A stretch of 64,000 nt of DNA from positions 12,582,286 through 12,646,285 of the forward strand of contig NC_135176.1 in the NCBI RefSeq assembly GCF_041146795.1, in the 5' to 3' direction. Shown in pieces: positions 13,501 through 32,600 of this stretch. Origin of the DNA: Maylandia zebra. Taxonomy: Eukaryota; Chordata; Actinopteri; Cichliformes; Cichlidae. The stretch's first letter is position 1. Every line of letters starts with the position of its first letter. A program made the translations under genes and the position numbers. A model generated the notes under the pieces. That model was not told where the DNA came from, searched no databases, and saw only the letters and a program-made list of their open reading frames with translations.

Positions 13501-16500
13501 AAAAACATGGCCAACACCAGCCAAGAGGTAAAACAGCCTGTTACAGTTTCCATAAAAACTCACCGAGTCGGCTGAAGTTTTGCTGATGTAATCGTGTTTC
13601 ATGTAGAACTGTAACAAAACACTTTGAATGTTGCAGACCTTCAAGCACGTGTTGATCACTGAAGGCCACTACGACTCCATCATTGTCTTCTACAACCAAG
13701 TGTTTATGCAGAAGCTGAAAACAAACATCCTGCAGTATGCTTCTACCAGGGTGAGCTACATCTGCAGTAGTCATTGGTGACGGTGGGGTTTTAATGCACA
13801 TATATATATATATAAAAAAAAAAAGTATTTCTACAAATTTCTCTCATTGTTTCTGCTGCTGTTTTCTTTTCTAGCCTCCGACACTCTCGCCAATCCCACA
13901 AATACCCTGCAGCCCCTACAAGTTCCCTAATTCGCCTCTGCGTGTGCCCGGTAGCAACAATGTCTACATCTCTCCATTGAAAAGCGCACGCATGTCTCCC
14001 GGTATCATGACCCCTCGATCCAAGTAAGTCCTGCATAATATTCATTGTCAAATAATTTTTGACAACGCTACTCCTGAACTAGAATGATATTATAGAATGA
14101 TTTGAAATGAAGGCCTGTTTGTTTTGTACAATGCTCATTGGGGTTTTTTGCCCTTGCAGAATGCTGGTATCGATCGGCGAATCATTTGGGGTATGTTCAT
14201 CTTAAGTTTGCTCTGTAGACCCAGAGAGTTGATTCTGTTCATCTGATTGCTTAGTCTGGATGTACAAAATCAACTTTCTCGTATTTTCTTACTTGGATTA
14301 TCAAGCATGCATCAAAACATTTTGCTCTGTAGTGTAACAAAGGGCTGGTTTGATCTCTCAGCAGCTGCAGTGCCATTTATTTGTTTCCTCACTCACTCTT
14401 ACTTCTGTTTTGTCTTCATTTGCAGCCATCAAATCGCTTCCAGAAGATCAACCAGATGGTCAACAGCAGTGATCGATCCCTAAAGAGGACTCTGGATCAT
14501 GGCTCCACGCCAAAGCCTCTGAAGAGGTTACGATTTGATGTGGACGGGCAAGATGAAGCTGACGGCAGGTTGGTCACAAATGGTGCTTGTGTGCCAGATT
14601 ATATTATATCATGTGGGGCAGCACAGCATTTTTGCACCATTATCCCGTCTCATATGAGACCTGATTTACTATTTTAATTGGCTGTAGTTTTCATAAGTCA
14701 AAACATCACTCTCACCAAAATCACAAGAGTGAAAAATAGCCAACCAATGGCTTCGTCTGTCTTAAAAGCCAAAGATGATTAGCTGACAGAACAGCAACTG
14801 AAATAACAGTTTACAATTACTGTGAAAGAAAGGGACTGCACATGTGTACACAAATCAGAAAAAACATTTTTTAGCTTCCTTATATGTGTGAAAAGTTTAT
14901 AAAATTGCATTCAGTTGCAGCAGCCTATAATTGGTCTTTGATAGATGTCAAATCTTTAAACAGTAAACTCTGTGTGTAGATTTTAGTTTTTCAGACTACC
15001 TCTCTGTGGGCTCATTATACCAAAAGCACTACATCACAAAAGTGACATCATATATCTGCTGGTTTTCACCTCTCACTTTTTGTAACCTTGAACAGGTGCC
15101 ACAGCTGATGGCGCTTGTTTAAGATGATTGTGTAATTCATTTTTAATTAATTATTTACTCTAGTCACCATTTTTGATGACTTCTCCCATACCAGTGCTGA
15201 TGTGGTTTTGTCTCAGTGGCGACATCTGTTATTACGTACAGCACTGCACCGAGTACTCGTAAATGGTACAAAGCTGTAGTGACGTCACTGTTTGACCAGT
15301 GCAGCAAGTATAATGGGCAATTGTCAAATATATTGTCAAACATTGTCCAACATCGTCCCACAAGAACACACTCTTTGACCTATATTAGGGGTCTACATTG
15401 CCTTCACCAGTGCAAAACCCTGTTTTGACTTTAAAGAACGAGTGTCAGGTTTCGCTCCAGAGGCACGGTGTCAGTTTTACAACTGAAAGGTGTAGGCTCA
15501 GCATTTGTTGGAGTTTCCCCGTCAGACTTCTAAATTTTGGGAGCATGATATAGCATAAGTTTGACCACAGTGGTGAAGTGGTTAACACTGTTGCCTCATA
15601 GTGAAAATGTCCTGTGTTCAAATTCCCTTTGCTGGATGTGGCCTGTCTGTGTTTGTTTGCTTGCTTGTTCTTCCTCCCTTGAGTGAGTTCTTGCAGTACT
15701 CCAGCTTTTTCATGGGAGAAGGAATAATTGCTCATCATGTTGTGTTACTGGCACAAACCTGCTGTGCAAGTGGTTTTTGCGTGGCCTGCGAGACTTGTTC
15801 ACGTCACGCACGCATTAAAACACAGACATATAGTTACATTTATTGTGTTCTTCCTTTATATCCCTGCAAATAGTCAGATGGCTAAAACTAAAAGACTAAT
15901 ACATATATTTCTTTTTCTTTATAAGCTGCTATACGATATGACCAAAATCTCATATCCTGATATAAAACATTTATCGTCCGATAACGATATAAATCACAAA
16001 AATGTAACATTTTCTGTAAATTCTGTGAATCTTGAGTAGCTGAAGTGTTTCCAGCTGGGCGTCGTGTATCTGGAGTCGAGTGTTTTACCAATGCATGAAA
16101 CATTTTTAGACATAGGTTTTAACGGTCGCTGTTTTCTTTGCGGCGTGCTGCAGGGAAAAGCCCGTTTTAACGTTTGAGTCTAAGGTTTATTTTTTAGCAC
16201 CTGACGGCTGTTTTTTGCTTCTCATCGGTAAATATCTGCATACTATTTCATGTGATTCAGTTTATTTTGAAAAGTCTCAACAGGATCTTGAGCTTTATTG
16301 TGAAAGGTTTATGTGGAAAATAAACAAGCGGACATGTGATGGTTTTACCGTCGTTGTTGTTAACGACAATGCATAAAAACAGGCGCTTGTCCGTCCTTAG
16401 TGTGGTTATATTAAATATAAGAGAAAGAGAGAACTTTAAGAAATTAATATAGCCACTACAGTAACCATCAAAACGATGAAAAAATATTGCTATAAACAGT

Positions 16501-17283
16501 TTATTTTGCAACACCACGAAGCAAACGATGGCGTAAAATGAAACGATAGACGTTTTTATATCGTCATCCGATATATATCGTTATATCGAACAGCCCTAAG
16601 CTGCATATTTATTATTTAAGTAATCAATTACAAGCGCTATTAGCATCACTTGATGAACACTTATTTACAGATATGCACGACAGCACATTCCAGTGTCCCC
16701 AAAGTGCCACTGCACTACTTAAAAACAACAGCTATTCATTTTGAGATCAGCTTCTACAATTAATATGTAAAATTTCTGTTTTCACTGTATGATTCTGCAG
16801 TATGAAGAATGATTTCATTAACGCTTTCTTTATTTTATCTAAATTACAGCAAATCTGGAGGAGATTCTACACTGATTCAGAAGCTTGCAGAGATGAGTAA
16901 GTATTTGTATCAATAAAAGGCTTCAGGGGCTAAACCCCCCCACCCCCCATTAAGCTAAACGTGTCTGTCAAAAACTACAGTTCCTCCAATCCCTACTTGA
17001 GGCTTTCTTCGAAAACGAGTAAATCCTTATAGACTCAATGTTAAAATGTCCCATGTACATATATAAGTAGACCGGACCATATATGTGGACTGTTGATTCC
17101 TGAAAAATCCAAATCCAGAAACCCTTTGTGCGACATCATGCTGGCTCCATCCATGTCATAGTCTGTAATTTAGCTATTTAGACTGATTTTCATCGCTTTT
17201 GTTTTCACGTAGGCTCCACTCGCAGTCGCATGCAGGAGCAAAAGATGAAGGAGGATGCTGAGTCGAGGATGGAAGAACTCTGA
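1505..17283 (+). CDS. rb1: Retinoblastoma protein, C-terminal 800 residues (24 exons; 5' exons outside window)
   Basis: Tumour-suppressor pocket protein that binds E2F and chromatin repressors in the nucleus to hold cells in G1. Exons read: 1505-1639, 1739-1777, 1925-1974, 2217-2327, 2485-2630, 2712-2789, 3378-3487, 3580-3657, 3961-4048, 4141-4257, 4347-4403, 4692-4723, 4869-4945, 5096-5316, 12250-12365, 12677-12819, 13161-13306, 13423-13527, 13637-13750, 13875-14023, 14160-14190, 14426-14568, 16850-16896, 17213-17283. They match human RB1 exons 4-27, many with identical length (39, 111, 78, 110, 78, 88, 117, 57, 32, 77, 146, 105, 114, 31, 143 bp). Landmarks: pocket A ([13 protein letters not shown]), pocket B ([23 protein letters not shown]), and the C-terminal E2F-binding part ([12 protein letters not shown]). 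The spacer is Ser/Gln/Pro-rich. The intron after 4945 begins with GC. RB1 rather than p107/p130 because of the short spacer, the exon structure and the nested lpar6. Confidence 0.97.
4946..5095 (+). other. rb1: GC-AG intron of rb1
   Basis: The exon end is fixed by its 77-bp length (same as human exon 16) and by reading phase: ...GTY G then E/SSFKNGG. The donor reads GGAG|GCATGT, so the intron starts GC rather than GT. The acceptor is ATTAG before 5096. No GT donor nearby keeps the frame. GC-AG introns are a known minor class (about 1% of U2 introns). Confidence 0.75.
5836..6828 (-). CDS. Class A GPCR of the P2Y/LPA-receptor group, nested antisense in rb1 intron
   Basis: Single-exon 330-residue seven-helix receptor. 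Seen: N-glycosylation sites near the start (NMT, NCT), TM1 with [10 protein letters not shown]2 [19 protein letters not shown], the TM3 Cys (AYCQITF) for the disulfide to ECL2 (NKACLLD), an intact DRY ([12 protein letters not shown]), TM6 [11 protein letters not shown] and TM7 [11 protein letters not shown] (NPxxY). The cytoplasmic tail is very short (about 18 residues, Ser/Gly-rich). The closest families I can name are P2RY10/GPR174 (shared LRIYYY) and GPR35 (shared CIAVDRY region), so it probably senses a lysolipid or nucleotide-like ligand; this is inference. It lies in the same rb1 intron as lpar6 and in the same antisense orientation, suggesting an old tandem duplicate or a P2Y-type neighbour kept in the intron. 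A TATAAGA-like motif lies about 45-50 bp upstream of the ATG on the minus strand. Confidence 0.85.
   Translation of the reverse strand: MEQWNMTDLTAKPVSLLSNCTVDISYRFTFYKVSYSVIFLLGVATNSLVLRRLCLSPCTMNSTAIYMASLSTTDLFFVISLPLRIYYYHQKAQALSSKTEDSPSWTLGPAYCQITFTLKYISLYGGIFFLVCIAVDRYFAVVHPLASTLRRLRAARVVSGGIWCLVLGLSVCLPALRLAASHQNKACLLDPSSRHHRTLILLFLGIALGSFLLPTLVLLYSYCRVLSVLSKMRHRCRSNRHGHLHTLRVIYSVLGVFLLCFLPYHINLLGYTLTHMKLLPHCGLAKATKAMHPVVLSLASFNCCLNPLIYYFSSSPVHREVPSSGGSGSR
6829..9544. other. rb1 intron between the two nested GPCR genes; no gene seen
   Basis: AT-rich intronic DNA. I see no coding signal beyond short random frames. It contains a TC-rich run at about 7915-7945 and a short copy of a common fish repeat at about 8120-8175 (motif TATATAGCGCTTTTCTAG ... 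CTCAAAGCG). The stretch next to 9544 would be the 3' UTR of lpar6. Confidence 0.6.
9545..10618 (-). CDS. lpar6: Lysophosphatidic acid receptor 6 (P2Y5)
   Basis: Intronless 357-residue class A GPCR for lysophosphatidic acid, coupling mainly to G12/13-Rho at the plasma membrane. I chose the ATG at 10618 because the protein then starts MDNSTDC, matching the human start region followed by FKYxLY. The frame is open 19 codons further (to 10675), but that part looks like leader or splice sequence. Seen: N-glycosylation near the N terminus, TM1 [14 protein letters not shown]2 [22 protein letters not shown]3 [21 protein letters not shown] (DRF instead of DRY, as in this family), TM6 [14 protein letters not shown]7 [11 protein letters not shown] (DPxxY) and the conserved tail KIFDNES. 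In human LPAR6 also sits antisense in RB1 intron 17, so position confirms identity. The tail ends STV, a possible class I PDZ ligand that I do not recall in the human protein (ends ESAA). Confidence 0.95.
   Translation of the reverse strand: MDNSTDCNKSDNFKYNLYASVFSMVFVVGLTFNAVAVYIFGCTLKIRNETTTYMMNLVVSDSLFVLSLPFRIVYFIKRDWLFGSALCKISVALFYTNMYGSILFLTCISVDRFLAIVYPFRSQTIRTRKNAKLACLTVWVIILSGGITTGVFLDTTSPNNTNSGSVNSTPQFCFENYSKKQWKAELSWVVMFIETAGFLIPLMLNVFCSVMVLRILRNPKTISRGGNLNKAKILRMVFVHLLIFCFCFIPYNVNLIFYTLVRSKILKGCFAEHVVRTIYPIALCIAVTNCCFDPVVYYFTSEAIQSSIKRKSSAWQNGARLFERLQMDSLQSSPSSTPKSLTLKSLRPKIFDNESTV
10680..12249. other. rb1 intron upstream of lpar6; no gene seen
   Basis: Should hold the lpar6 promoter and any 5' untranslated exon on the minus strand. 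An AG just before the lpar6 ATG and GT-rich leader sequence allow a spliced leader, but none can be placed with confidence. The rest is AT-rich intron with A and T runs (11370-11385, 11768-11780). Confidence 0.5.
15575..15700 (+). repeat. Fragment of a common teleost interspersed repeat (tRNA-like head)
   Basis: Reads GTGAAGTGGTTAACACTGTTGCCTCA, then a box resembling a tRNA B box (GTGTTCAAATTCC), then the typical middle part. The same family recurs near 34145-34270, 36685-36790 and 53378-53860. Degenerate and non-coding. Confidence 0.55.
15931..16597. mobile_element. Non-autonomous hAT-like element (about 667 bp) in rb1 intron
   Basis: The right end reads TATATCGAACAGCCCT; its reverse complement starts AGGGCTGTTCGATATA, a hAT-like terminus common in fish. 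The left end carries a worn match (ATACGATATG). The flanks are a near-perfect 8-bp target duplication: AAGCTGCT at 15923-15930 and AAGCTGCA at 16598-16605 (7 of 8). The inside is rich in ATATCG/CGATAT motifs near both ends and codes for nothing. The missing left-end bases suggest an old copy. Confidence 0.7.
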
Positions 17284-18758
17284 AATCTATTCAGCTGACC
17301 TGCACTGTTTGTCACAATGTGAACGTTATTTTCTGTTCACACCTGAAGTGAAACACACCTGTTTTTTGTACATTTAAAAGTGCTATTTTATTTTTTATTT
17401 AACTTTGAGGAGATTTTTGTGAATATAGAGGATGTTCACCTTTTTTGTTGATGCTTTATCTTAGTGTTTTTAATGAATTAGGGCTGTGTCAGTGATTTTC
17501 ATTAAGTATGTTTGGTTTTAAGTATTTCAGTGCTATTAGTTCCTCTTCACTCATGTTTTAAGTAGTCTGGATAGCTTCTGACACACACTGCTGGTTTTCT
17601 CCGCCTCCAGAACTTTTCACGTCTCAAGCATAATGTCACATTCAAGTGTTAAATCATGGTTACTCTGTAAAGAGGAGTAAATATCAGCCTCAGAGAGACA
17701 CCCGAATGTCTTTTAATGTAGTGTTTTTACTGTTAAAGTAATAATTTCAGTTGGCAGCGCACATAATGTCTTCTTAAGTTGGTGACATAAAATGAGTAGG
17801 AAAATTGAATTTGTTTTAAAAACATGTTGAGTTGCATAAAAATGTCTGACATCCTGACAAGATTTCTGCACCACTACTTCTTTATCTGAGCTACAATTAT
17901 CAGACGAACACAGTCAAACTAAACAAAAACAGTCATTTTCATGTTTTCATTGAACACACCGGCTGGAAACACCAACAACCTTTACCAGATGTTTCTTGCT
18001 GCTTATGAGACAACTGTGAGAAAACTTGAACAACTCTCCCCAGCAAACCAGTTTTAATTCATCGGTGATTCTGTGATGTTGTCATTGCTTTGTATTATTT
18101 TGTTGCAAGAGTCAGACATTCCTAGTCAAGGTCAGCTGCTGTCTTGACTTCTTTAGTAAAATTTCTGGTATAAGTTTGAATTGTTACCTAAATTCTTCCA
18201 ACACAGCCTCACTGCAAAAAGGCAGCTACAAGCCACGATGATCCCTCCTCCATGCTTCACAGTCTAGATTTTTTTAAACAAAATATCTTCCTTGCATTTC
18301 TTTCCTCCAGATGTAGTTGTGTGCATTTTGCCAAAAGATTTAGAACATTGAACATTTAGAACACTAATTTCGAACATTGTCCCAAAGTATCTCTTTCTTA
18401 AGAAGAGCAGACATTGTGTGGTTTGACTTATAGAAAGGGACAACCCACACTTTCAATCGCCTCAATAGTAACACCTCAGAGTAGTTTTTGCACAAGTCGG
18501 TGGTGTCTATTCTGTGTGGTCAGTGAAAGCATGAGAAGTACAGTTGTTTTTGTATGTTTAGTGAAATATCTTTTGTCTATAATTTTGACATGGCTGAAGA
18601 TCATACTATGCTTTGAGTAATCTAAGGATAAAAATCCCACTAATTCAGGTGCAAGTTTTTATTTTCACTGTAGTTTCAGATGATTTCCCTTCGGTGTAAT
18701 GTGTAGTTTTATGGTAACTTTTGCTTTCTTTTTGGGATGGTTAATAAATGCAAATAAA
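17284..18758 (+). promoter_or_regulatory. rb1: rb1 3' untranslated region with polyadenylation signals
   Basis: AT-rich sequence without open frames after the rb1 stop. Two AATAAA hexamers, at 18743-18748 and 18753-18758, are the best candidates for the 3' end. Near 18230-18270 there is a stretch resembling the inside of an old Tc1 copy (CTCCATGCTTCACAGT), so part of the UTR may derive from a transposon. Confidence 0.55.
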
Positions 18759-20575
18759 GGGGTTATTTGTTATGAGTTAAAGAACTATGTTTTCTATTTA
18801 ATTTACACTCAGATTGGCTCTTGTCATTTTTGCAAATGGGGATAAGGAGAATTCTCAGAAAAGGAGGGAAAATGAAGACACTAATTTTAAAGTGAAATGT
18901 GTTTTTAATGTGCTGAAGTGTAGTACATACAGGTCACCACAGAGATCAGCCATGTGTTTTCATTCAGCATAGAGTAGCCAAAGGTGGTGTGCAGTGACCA
19001 CCTGATAGAGTAAAGAGCACCACTGTGTGTACTCATAATAGACTCCCACGTCCCTGTGAAGGTACGCGAGAGGACATGTTATTGGGCAGTTTAGTTTTGC
19101 TTTGCTTTGCTTTGGATGTGGGGAAAATAAGATTTTAGTACCATTTTGGAAATGTGTAGACGTTTTTAATAAACCACAGAATATTTGTTACTTCTTGTTC
19201 AGCTTCATCTTGAAAGTCGTGTCTTAGATCTCCCCAGTGCTAACATGAAAGCTCAAATAGATTATAGTTTAGGGCATTTAGACCAAACCAGCACAGTCCC
19301 TTTTCTTCACCAAATTCTGCTGTAATTATGAACCAATAAATACTAAATCTTTGACCAAAACATATCGACCTTGTGTTTGTTCCTGTTCAACCAGAAGAAC
19401 AGCAGTCTCAGTTTAGAGCTCATCTTAAAGTCTACAGAGGTAGTTTTACTCCCTCTGCTGTTCAGAATTATGTTTGCAAGAAGCTGAAGTCAGTCGGTTT
19501 CACTGTTAATCAGTTAATCAGTGTGCCAGACTAGTCAAACTCTAACTTTCTAGCACTGTACAGAAGTTTAACTACACATTTAATCCTTGAGATATCCTAA
19601 TATAAGAAAAAGAAGTTCATTCTCAACAGTATGTCTCAGTCTTTTCTACGTGATAAAGAAATCCTCTTGTAGCCAATGATATAAAAGTGTTTTCTCTGTG
19701 CTGCTAACAGGATTATTAATTCTGACAATCATTTTACATCATGGATAACTACACATTAAAACTTGTTGGACCATCATTTAAACATAGCACATGCTTTCTT
19801 TTACGAGTGCGGTACCATCAGCTGCTTGGTAGACATTTTTGTAGTAAAGGAGTATAGGGATGTATTTCTGTTTCTAAAGTAAACGTAAACGAAATAACAA
19901 ATTTGGACCAAAGCCATGAGCGCACACAGTGTAGCTGGAGCTATGAGTTTAGCAGCAATATACAGAGAATGTTGGCAAAATTGCAGTGATTTTGAAAAAT
20001 CCCTATAAACATGATCGGTGTAAAATCAAGGGAAACTTTGTGTTTCACGACAATAATTATAACATGCATTTTTAATGAATGGACAAAATCTGACTTCCAG
20101 GAAAAGATTTAAATCAGACCCGTGAAAATTTGTAAATGTTTAACTTGCAGCTCCTTGTTTTTCCCACTGCTCCTCACAGCTCCTCTGGGAGAAATGGTGA
20201 CAGCTGCTGTGTGTTCAGCAACAGCTGCCTTAATTGTGCCATGGTGCTGTTTCCAATTGAGAGACCGGAATTAATTTCTGTTTGAATGCAGTCACAGTTT
20301 GGTTTGGGCCCAGCCAAGCATAAAGTACTTTGAACCGGTAACATTTTAATTGGCCTAGCCCCGAGGGCCTTTGAAATTTGTTATTGAGTTTGTGTACGTT
20401 GATTTTTCAGTAGTCAGCCGATAGCACATGATCAGAGGACTACGGAGTTCTCAGTTCACCTCTTTTGGAATTATTGTGCAATCTGCCAATATCTTCATCC
20501 CTGAAGTTTCAGTGAATCTGCTTCTGTTTTCGATTTAGAGCCGCCTCTCGAAATCGTGTTGTTTTGTGATTGGGA
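18759..20575. other. rb1-trpc2 intergenic region; no gene seen
   Basis: No frame, repeat terminus or RNA gene that I can support. The part before 20576 should contain the trpc2 promoter and 5' UTR. No clear TATA box was identified. Confidence 0.5.
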
Positions 20576-28371
<7,796 letters not shown>

Positions 28372-28936
28372 CCTTTGAGGTGACCTTGCTGCCTCATTGG
28401 TCACTTTATGCAATATCTGACAAAAGTGCAGTTGATCAGAGTTTTGAGATGTCCACTTTTTCCCCATGTCTTAAAAAGTAAACAAAGGATCAGCAGAGAA
28501 ACTGTCAGTTTGCATGCAAGATATTTTCCACTACCTAAAAACATTTACTTTTATCCATTCATCTTTAGATTGCCAAACATTTTGTCATGTAGTCTATTTC
28601 TAAGCCCAAGGATGAAAACTGCAGAGGCTTGCCAGCAATGCTTTAGACCTTCTTCATACCTTTAGAAAACCCCTCTTTAAATGTCTTGCAGTTTTTGTGC
28701 AGATCAAACAAAGTATAGTTGAAAGTTTTAATAAATGAGCTTTAAGGATGTTTGAGTGCAGATGTGTGTAGCAGCTGTAGCTCTCTGGATACCTGTGCAC
28801 AAACTTGGAAATGTGTTTCTCAAAACCCAGAAGCTTCTGAGCTTGTTTTCATCTCCCAAGACGATTCCATTTCATTTAGGTTGTTAGTTATTTATCAGAC
28901 AGACTGCTGTTAAAGTTTTCAATTTACATTCATTGA

Positions 28937-28942
28937 AATAAA
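28937..28942 (+). promoter_or_regulatory. trpc2: trpc2 polyadenylation signal
   Basis: AATAAA about 565 bp after the trpc2 stop, followed by a T/GT-rich stretch. The best 3' end candidate for the plus-strand gene. Confidence 0.6.
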
Positions 28943-29681
28943 ACTCTCCTGTCTTAAAGTGTCGCCTCCTTTTATTTCCATCAGGCAGCTAACCTATACC
29001 CGTTGCTACATTGTGACAATACAGGTCTCAGCTTGCTTTATACATAATACTCCCATGAGGTCTCAGGCAGGAACACACTGGCTCATTACTTCATCACCTG
29101 CAGCAGCATCGGTCCCATGGCACATATCCAAACTCTTGCACTGGAAAATCACCTTGGCTTATAACCTTTTCTATCACAATGTCTCCTTAAACTTTGTTTT
29201 TGTTCTCATCAGCCCAACTTAAGCCCAGCGCTGCTGTCCAACAGGTTTTGATGTCCTGTAGCAAAATCCAAAACTTGTATGCAGTATCTTTAAAAATAAT
29301 TATGCTGAATCTCAGAGCATGGATAATATTTTATTTTCCATTCATTTAAAATGCAGGTCAACCTGAATTCATTAGTATGACCCACCTGAAGCTAAAAGAA
29401 ATATTAATTCATTATAACCTATTAATTCTATACAAAACACGCATGCAATGCTTCATGATGTAAAAAAACCCCCCAAGAAAACAGAAAAAATGTTTTAAAA
29501 TCCCAAAAAAATATTAAATTATGAAAACTGTAAATATTTGTAATCTGAAGACATCAGCATTTATAAACCACATGTTACATCTTATACAGATAAAAAGCAC
29601 CAAGTGTTTCAAAAACAGAGGTTTAAGTGGCAAAGCTGAGGTGATTTAGTAATGCGATTGTCTGAGCGTAGCAAACTTCAT
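28943..29681 (-). promoter_or_regulatory. rrm1: Gap between convergent trpc2 and rrm1, with rrm1 3' UTR
   Basis: trpc2 and rrm1 point at each other here. On the minus strand an AATAAA (29335-29330) lies about 350 bp beyond the rrm1 stop and is a reasonable 3' end. Another lies near 28970. No gene in the remaining sequence. Confidence 0.5.
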
Positions 29682-32600
29682 TTAAGAGCCACACATCAGG
29701 CATTCGTCTTTGTTTGCTAAGGAACAGACCATGGCTGCGGTATTGCGCTCTTTGGTCTCCTCCTTCACGCTCTTAGCCGATTGGCCCTCCTTCAGTTTCT
29801 CTTTGTTCAGGGTGAATTGAATAGGGTTGGCAGCAGGCTTTGTCCGCAGGTAGTACATGCCAGTTTTCAGGCCCTGTGGAGGGAGGAAAAAAAGGGAAGG
29901 TTTCAAACACTGTTTGGATGTTTCTCCATTTCCACCTCAACCATGAATCAGTTGGTCTTAACTTACCAACTTCCAGCCATAGAAGTGCATGCTACTAAGT
30001 TTTCCATAGTTTGGCTCAGCAATGTGAATGTTAAGCGACTGGCTTTGGTCAATGTATGCACCACGATCTGCTGCCATCTTGAGGACCGTCTTCTGGGAGA
30101 TTTCCCACACAGTTTTATACAGCTGCTTCAGATCATCTGGGATCTCATCAATGTTCTGAAAAGAAGAGGGACAAATTCACATTTTATTTGTTCTCCACAA
30201 GTGAAGTTGGGCTTAATTATAGGAACAATTGGAGCAGTGAAATGGAACAACTGAATAAGCCTTTTACCTGGATAGATCCATTATGAGCTATGAGCTGATT
30301 CTTCATATCCTCGTTCCACAGTCCTCTTTCTGTGAGGTCTTTCAGCAGGTGAGGATTCACAATCTATAGGACAGGTTGAAAACACACATAGTAGCCTTGC
30401 CTTTGCTGTGCACATGTCTTAACACACAGTCGGCAGATGCATTCAGCACTCACCTGAAACTCTCCTGAAAGCACCCTGCGGGTGTAGATGTTGCTGGTGT
30501 ATGCCTCGATGGACTCATTATTACCCAGGATCTGGGCAGTGGATGCTGTGGGCATTGGGGACAAAAGCAGGCTATTCCTCACACCATGCCTGAGGATGGA
30601 CAGGAGTAAGAACTATGGCCACCATTTATGGTTAACGTGAGCAGTAAATTGAAAACCAGGCATTCAGGAAAACTTACTTGGCAATCTTCTCCTTTAGTGC
30701 TTTCCAGTCACATAAATCTGTTGGAGTCTTATTCCACATTTCATACTGAAGGATCTGAAAAAACAAACGTGTTTGTTAGGTTTTGATCTCAAACTGCTAA
30801 AATGTATCCCAGGATGGTTTTGAGACACTCTGATATCTACTCACTCCTTTGCTGACAGGAGAGCCGGGGTAGGTTTCATAAGGGCCAAGCTCTGCTGCCA
30901 ACTCACAACTGGCCTCCAGGGCAGCGTAGTACATGGTCTCAAAGATCTGAATGTTGAGCAACTGGGCCTCTGGGCTTTCAAACGGATAGCGCATGAGGAT
31001 AAAAGCATCAGCCAGACCCTGCACACCAATTCCAATTGGCCTGTGACGCTTGTTAGACCTTTCAGCCTGAAAAGAGGGACAGAGAAGTTATGTTTACATA
31101 GAGCTTATGAAACCCAGCTGCATGGCTGCAACACCAGAAAGGAAGTCATACCTCAGGCACTGGGTAGTAGTTTATATCGATAATCTTGTTCAGGTTCTTG
31201 ACAATGACTTTGGTAACAGATGCAAGTTTCTTGAAGTCATAGGTCTTTTCTGGTGTAACGTACATGTTGACGGCGATGGAAGCCAGGTTACACACTGCAA
31301 CCTGAGTTAGGAGAACAAACCAAACTGAAAACAAGTTCTGACAGAATAATACACATAGTTGTCCCAAAAAGCTAAATTTGTTGTGACCAGTACATCTTTT
31401 ACCCCTCACCTCATCTTTGCTCGTGTACTCTACGATCTCTGTGCACAGATTGCTGGATTTGATAGTGCCCAGGTTTTGCTGATTACTCTTTCTGTTGCAG
31501 GCATCCTTGTAAACCATGTATGGTGTACCAGTTTCTGTCTGCGACTCAATGATGGCGTACCACAGCTGCTGAGCCTTCACCACACGCTTAGCCCTGCCCT
31601 CCTTCTCATATCTGAAAACCAAGACCATCATTGGGACAGGTTAGCACTGGGGAAAAAAAAAAAAAAAGCTGTTTGTTGAGAACAGAGTTTGTTGTGCTGA
31701 TCTTACCGAGTGTAGAGCTCCTCAAACTCCTCCCCCCAGCATTCGTCCAATCCAGGACATTCACTGGGACACATCAGAGACCAGTCCTACAATCACAGCA
31801 GAAGGATAAGATTTGTTCACCATTTAGGAAAAAATAAAACCCTAAAGTCAACTCTGGCCAGCATGGAGTTCCCCCCAGTAATCACCTGATTGGTTTCCAC
31901 TCGCTTCATAAAAAGGTCTGGGATCCACAAGGCGAAAAACAGGTCCCGCGCCCTCTGCTCTTCTTTACCCGTGTTCTTCTTCAACTCCAAAAACTCGAAC
32001 ACATCAGAATGCCACGGCTCGAGGTACATAGCGAACGCCCCAGGCCTCTAAAGTACACAAAAACCAAGCCATGCGATTAGCACCATTTTATTTACACTGT
32101 TGTTACACATCTTCCATAATTTATGGGAAAATCTCATCTTTACCTTGTTGCCACCCTGGTCAACATAACGTGCTGTGTTGTTGTACACACGAAGCATAGG
32201 AACCAGCCCGTTGGAAGTGCCATTAGTCTTTAAGAAACAAAACAAACACGCACCACTTTAAGTAAAAAACAAAACACATTTGTATAAATGAAAGCAACTC
32301 GTCAAAATTTTACTCACCCCAGCGATGTAGCTGCCTGTAGATCTGATGCAGCTAACTGCCACTCCAATACCTCCAGCTGATTTTGAGATGAGCGCGCACT
32401 GCTTCAGTGTGTCATAAATACCATCAATGCTGTCATCTATCATGGCTAGCAAGAAACAACTGCAGAAATCCAAACAAAGTATATTAGGTGGAAAAATCCC
32501 CACAGTATCAGAGCGTATCAGCACCCTCAATTATAAATTCTTTACCTGGACAGCTGGGGCCTGTTGGTGCCAGCGTTGAACAGTGTAGGAGAAGCGTGAG

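Noticed and set aside
13133-14051. Overlapping minus-strand frames of 80-92 codons
   Set aside because: Antisense shadows of rb1 exons 20-23, which match the human exons exactly on the plus strand.
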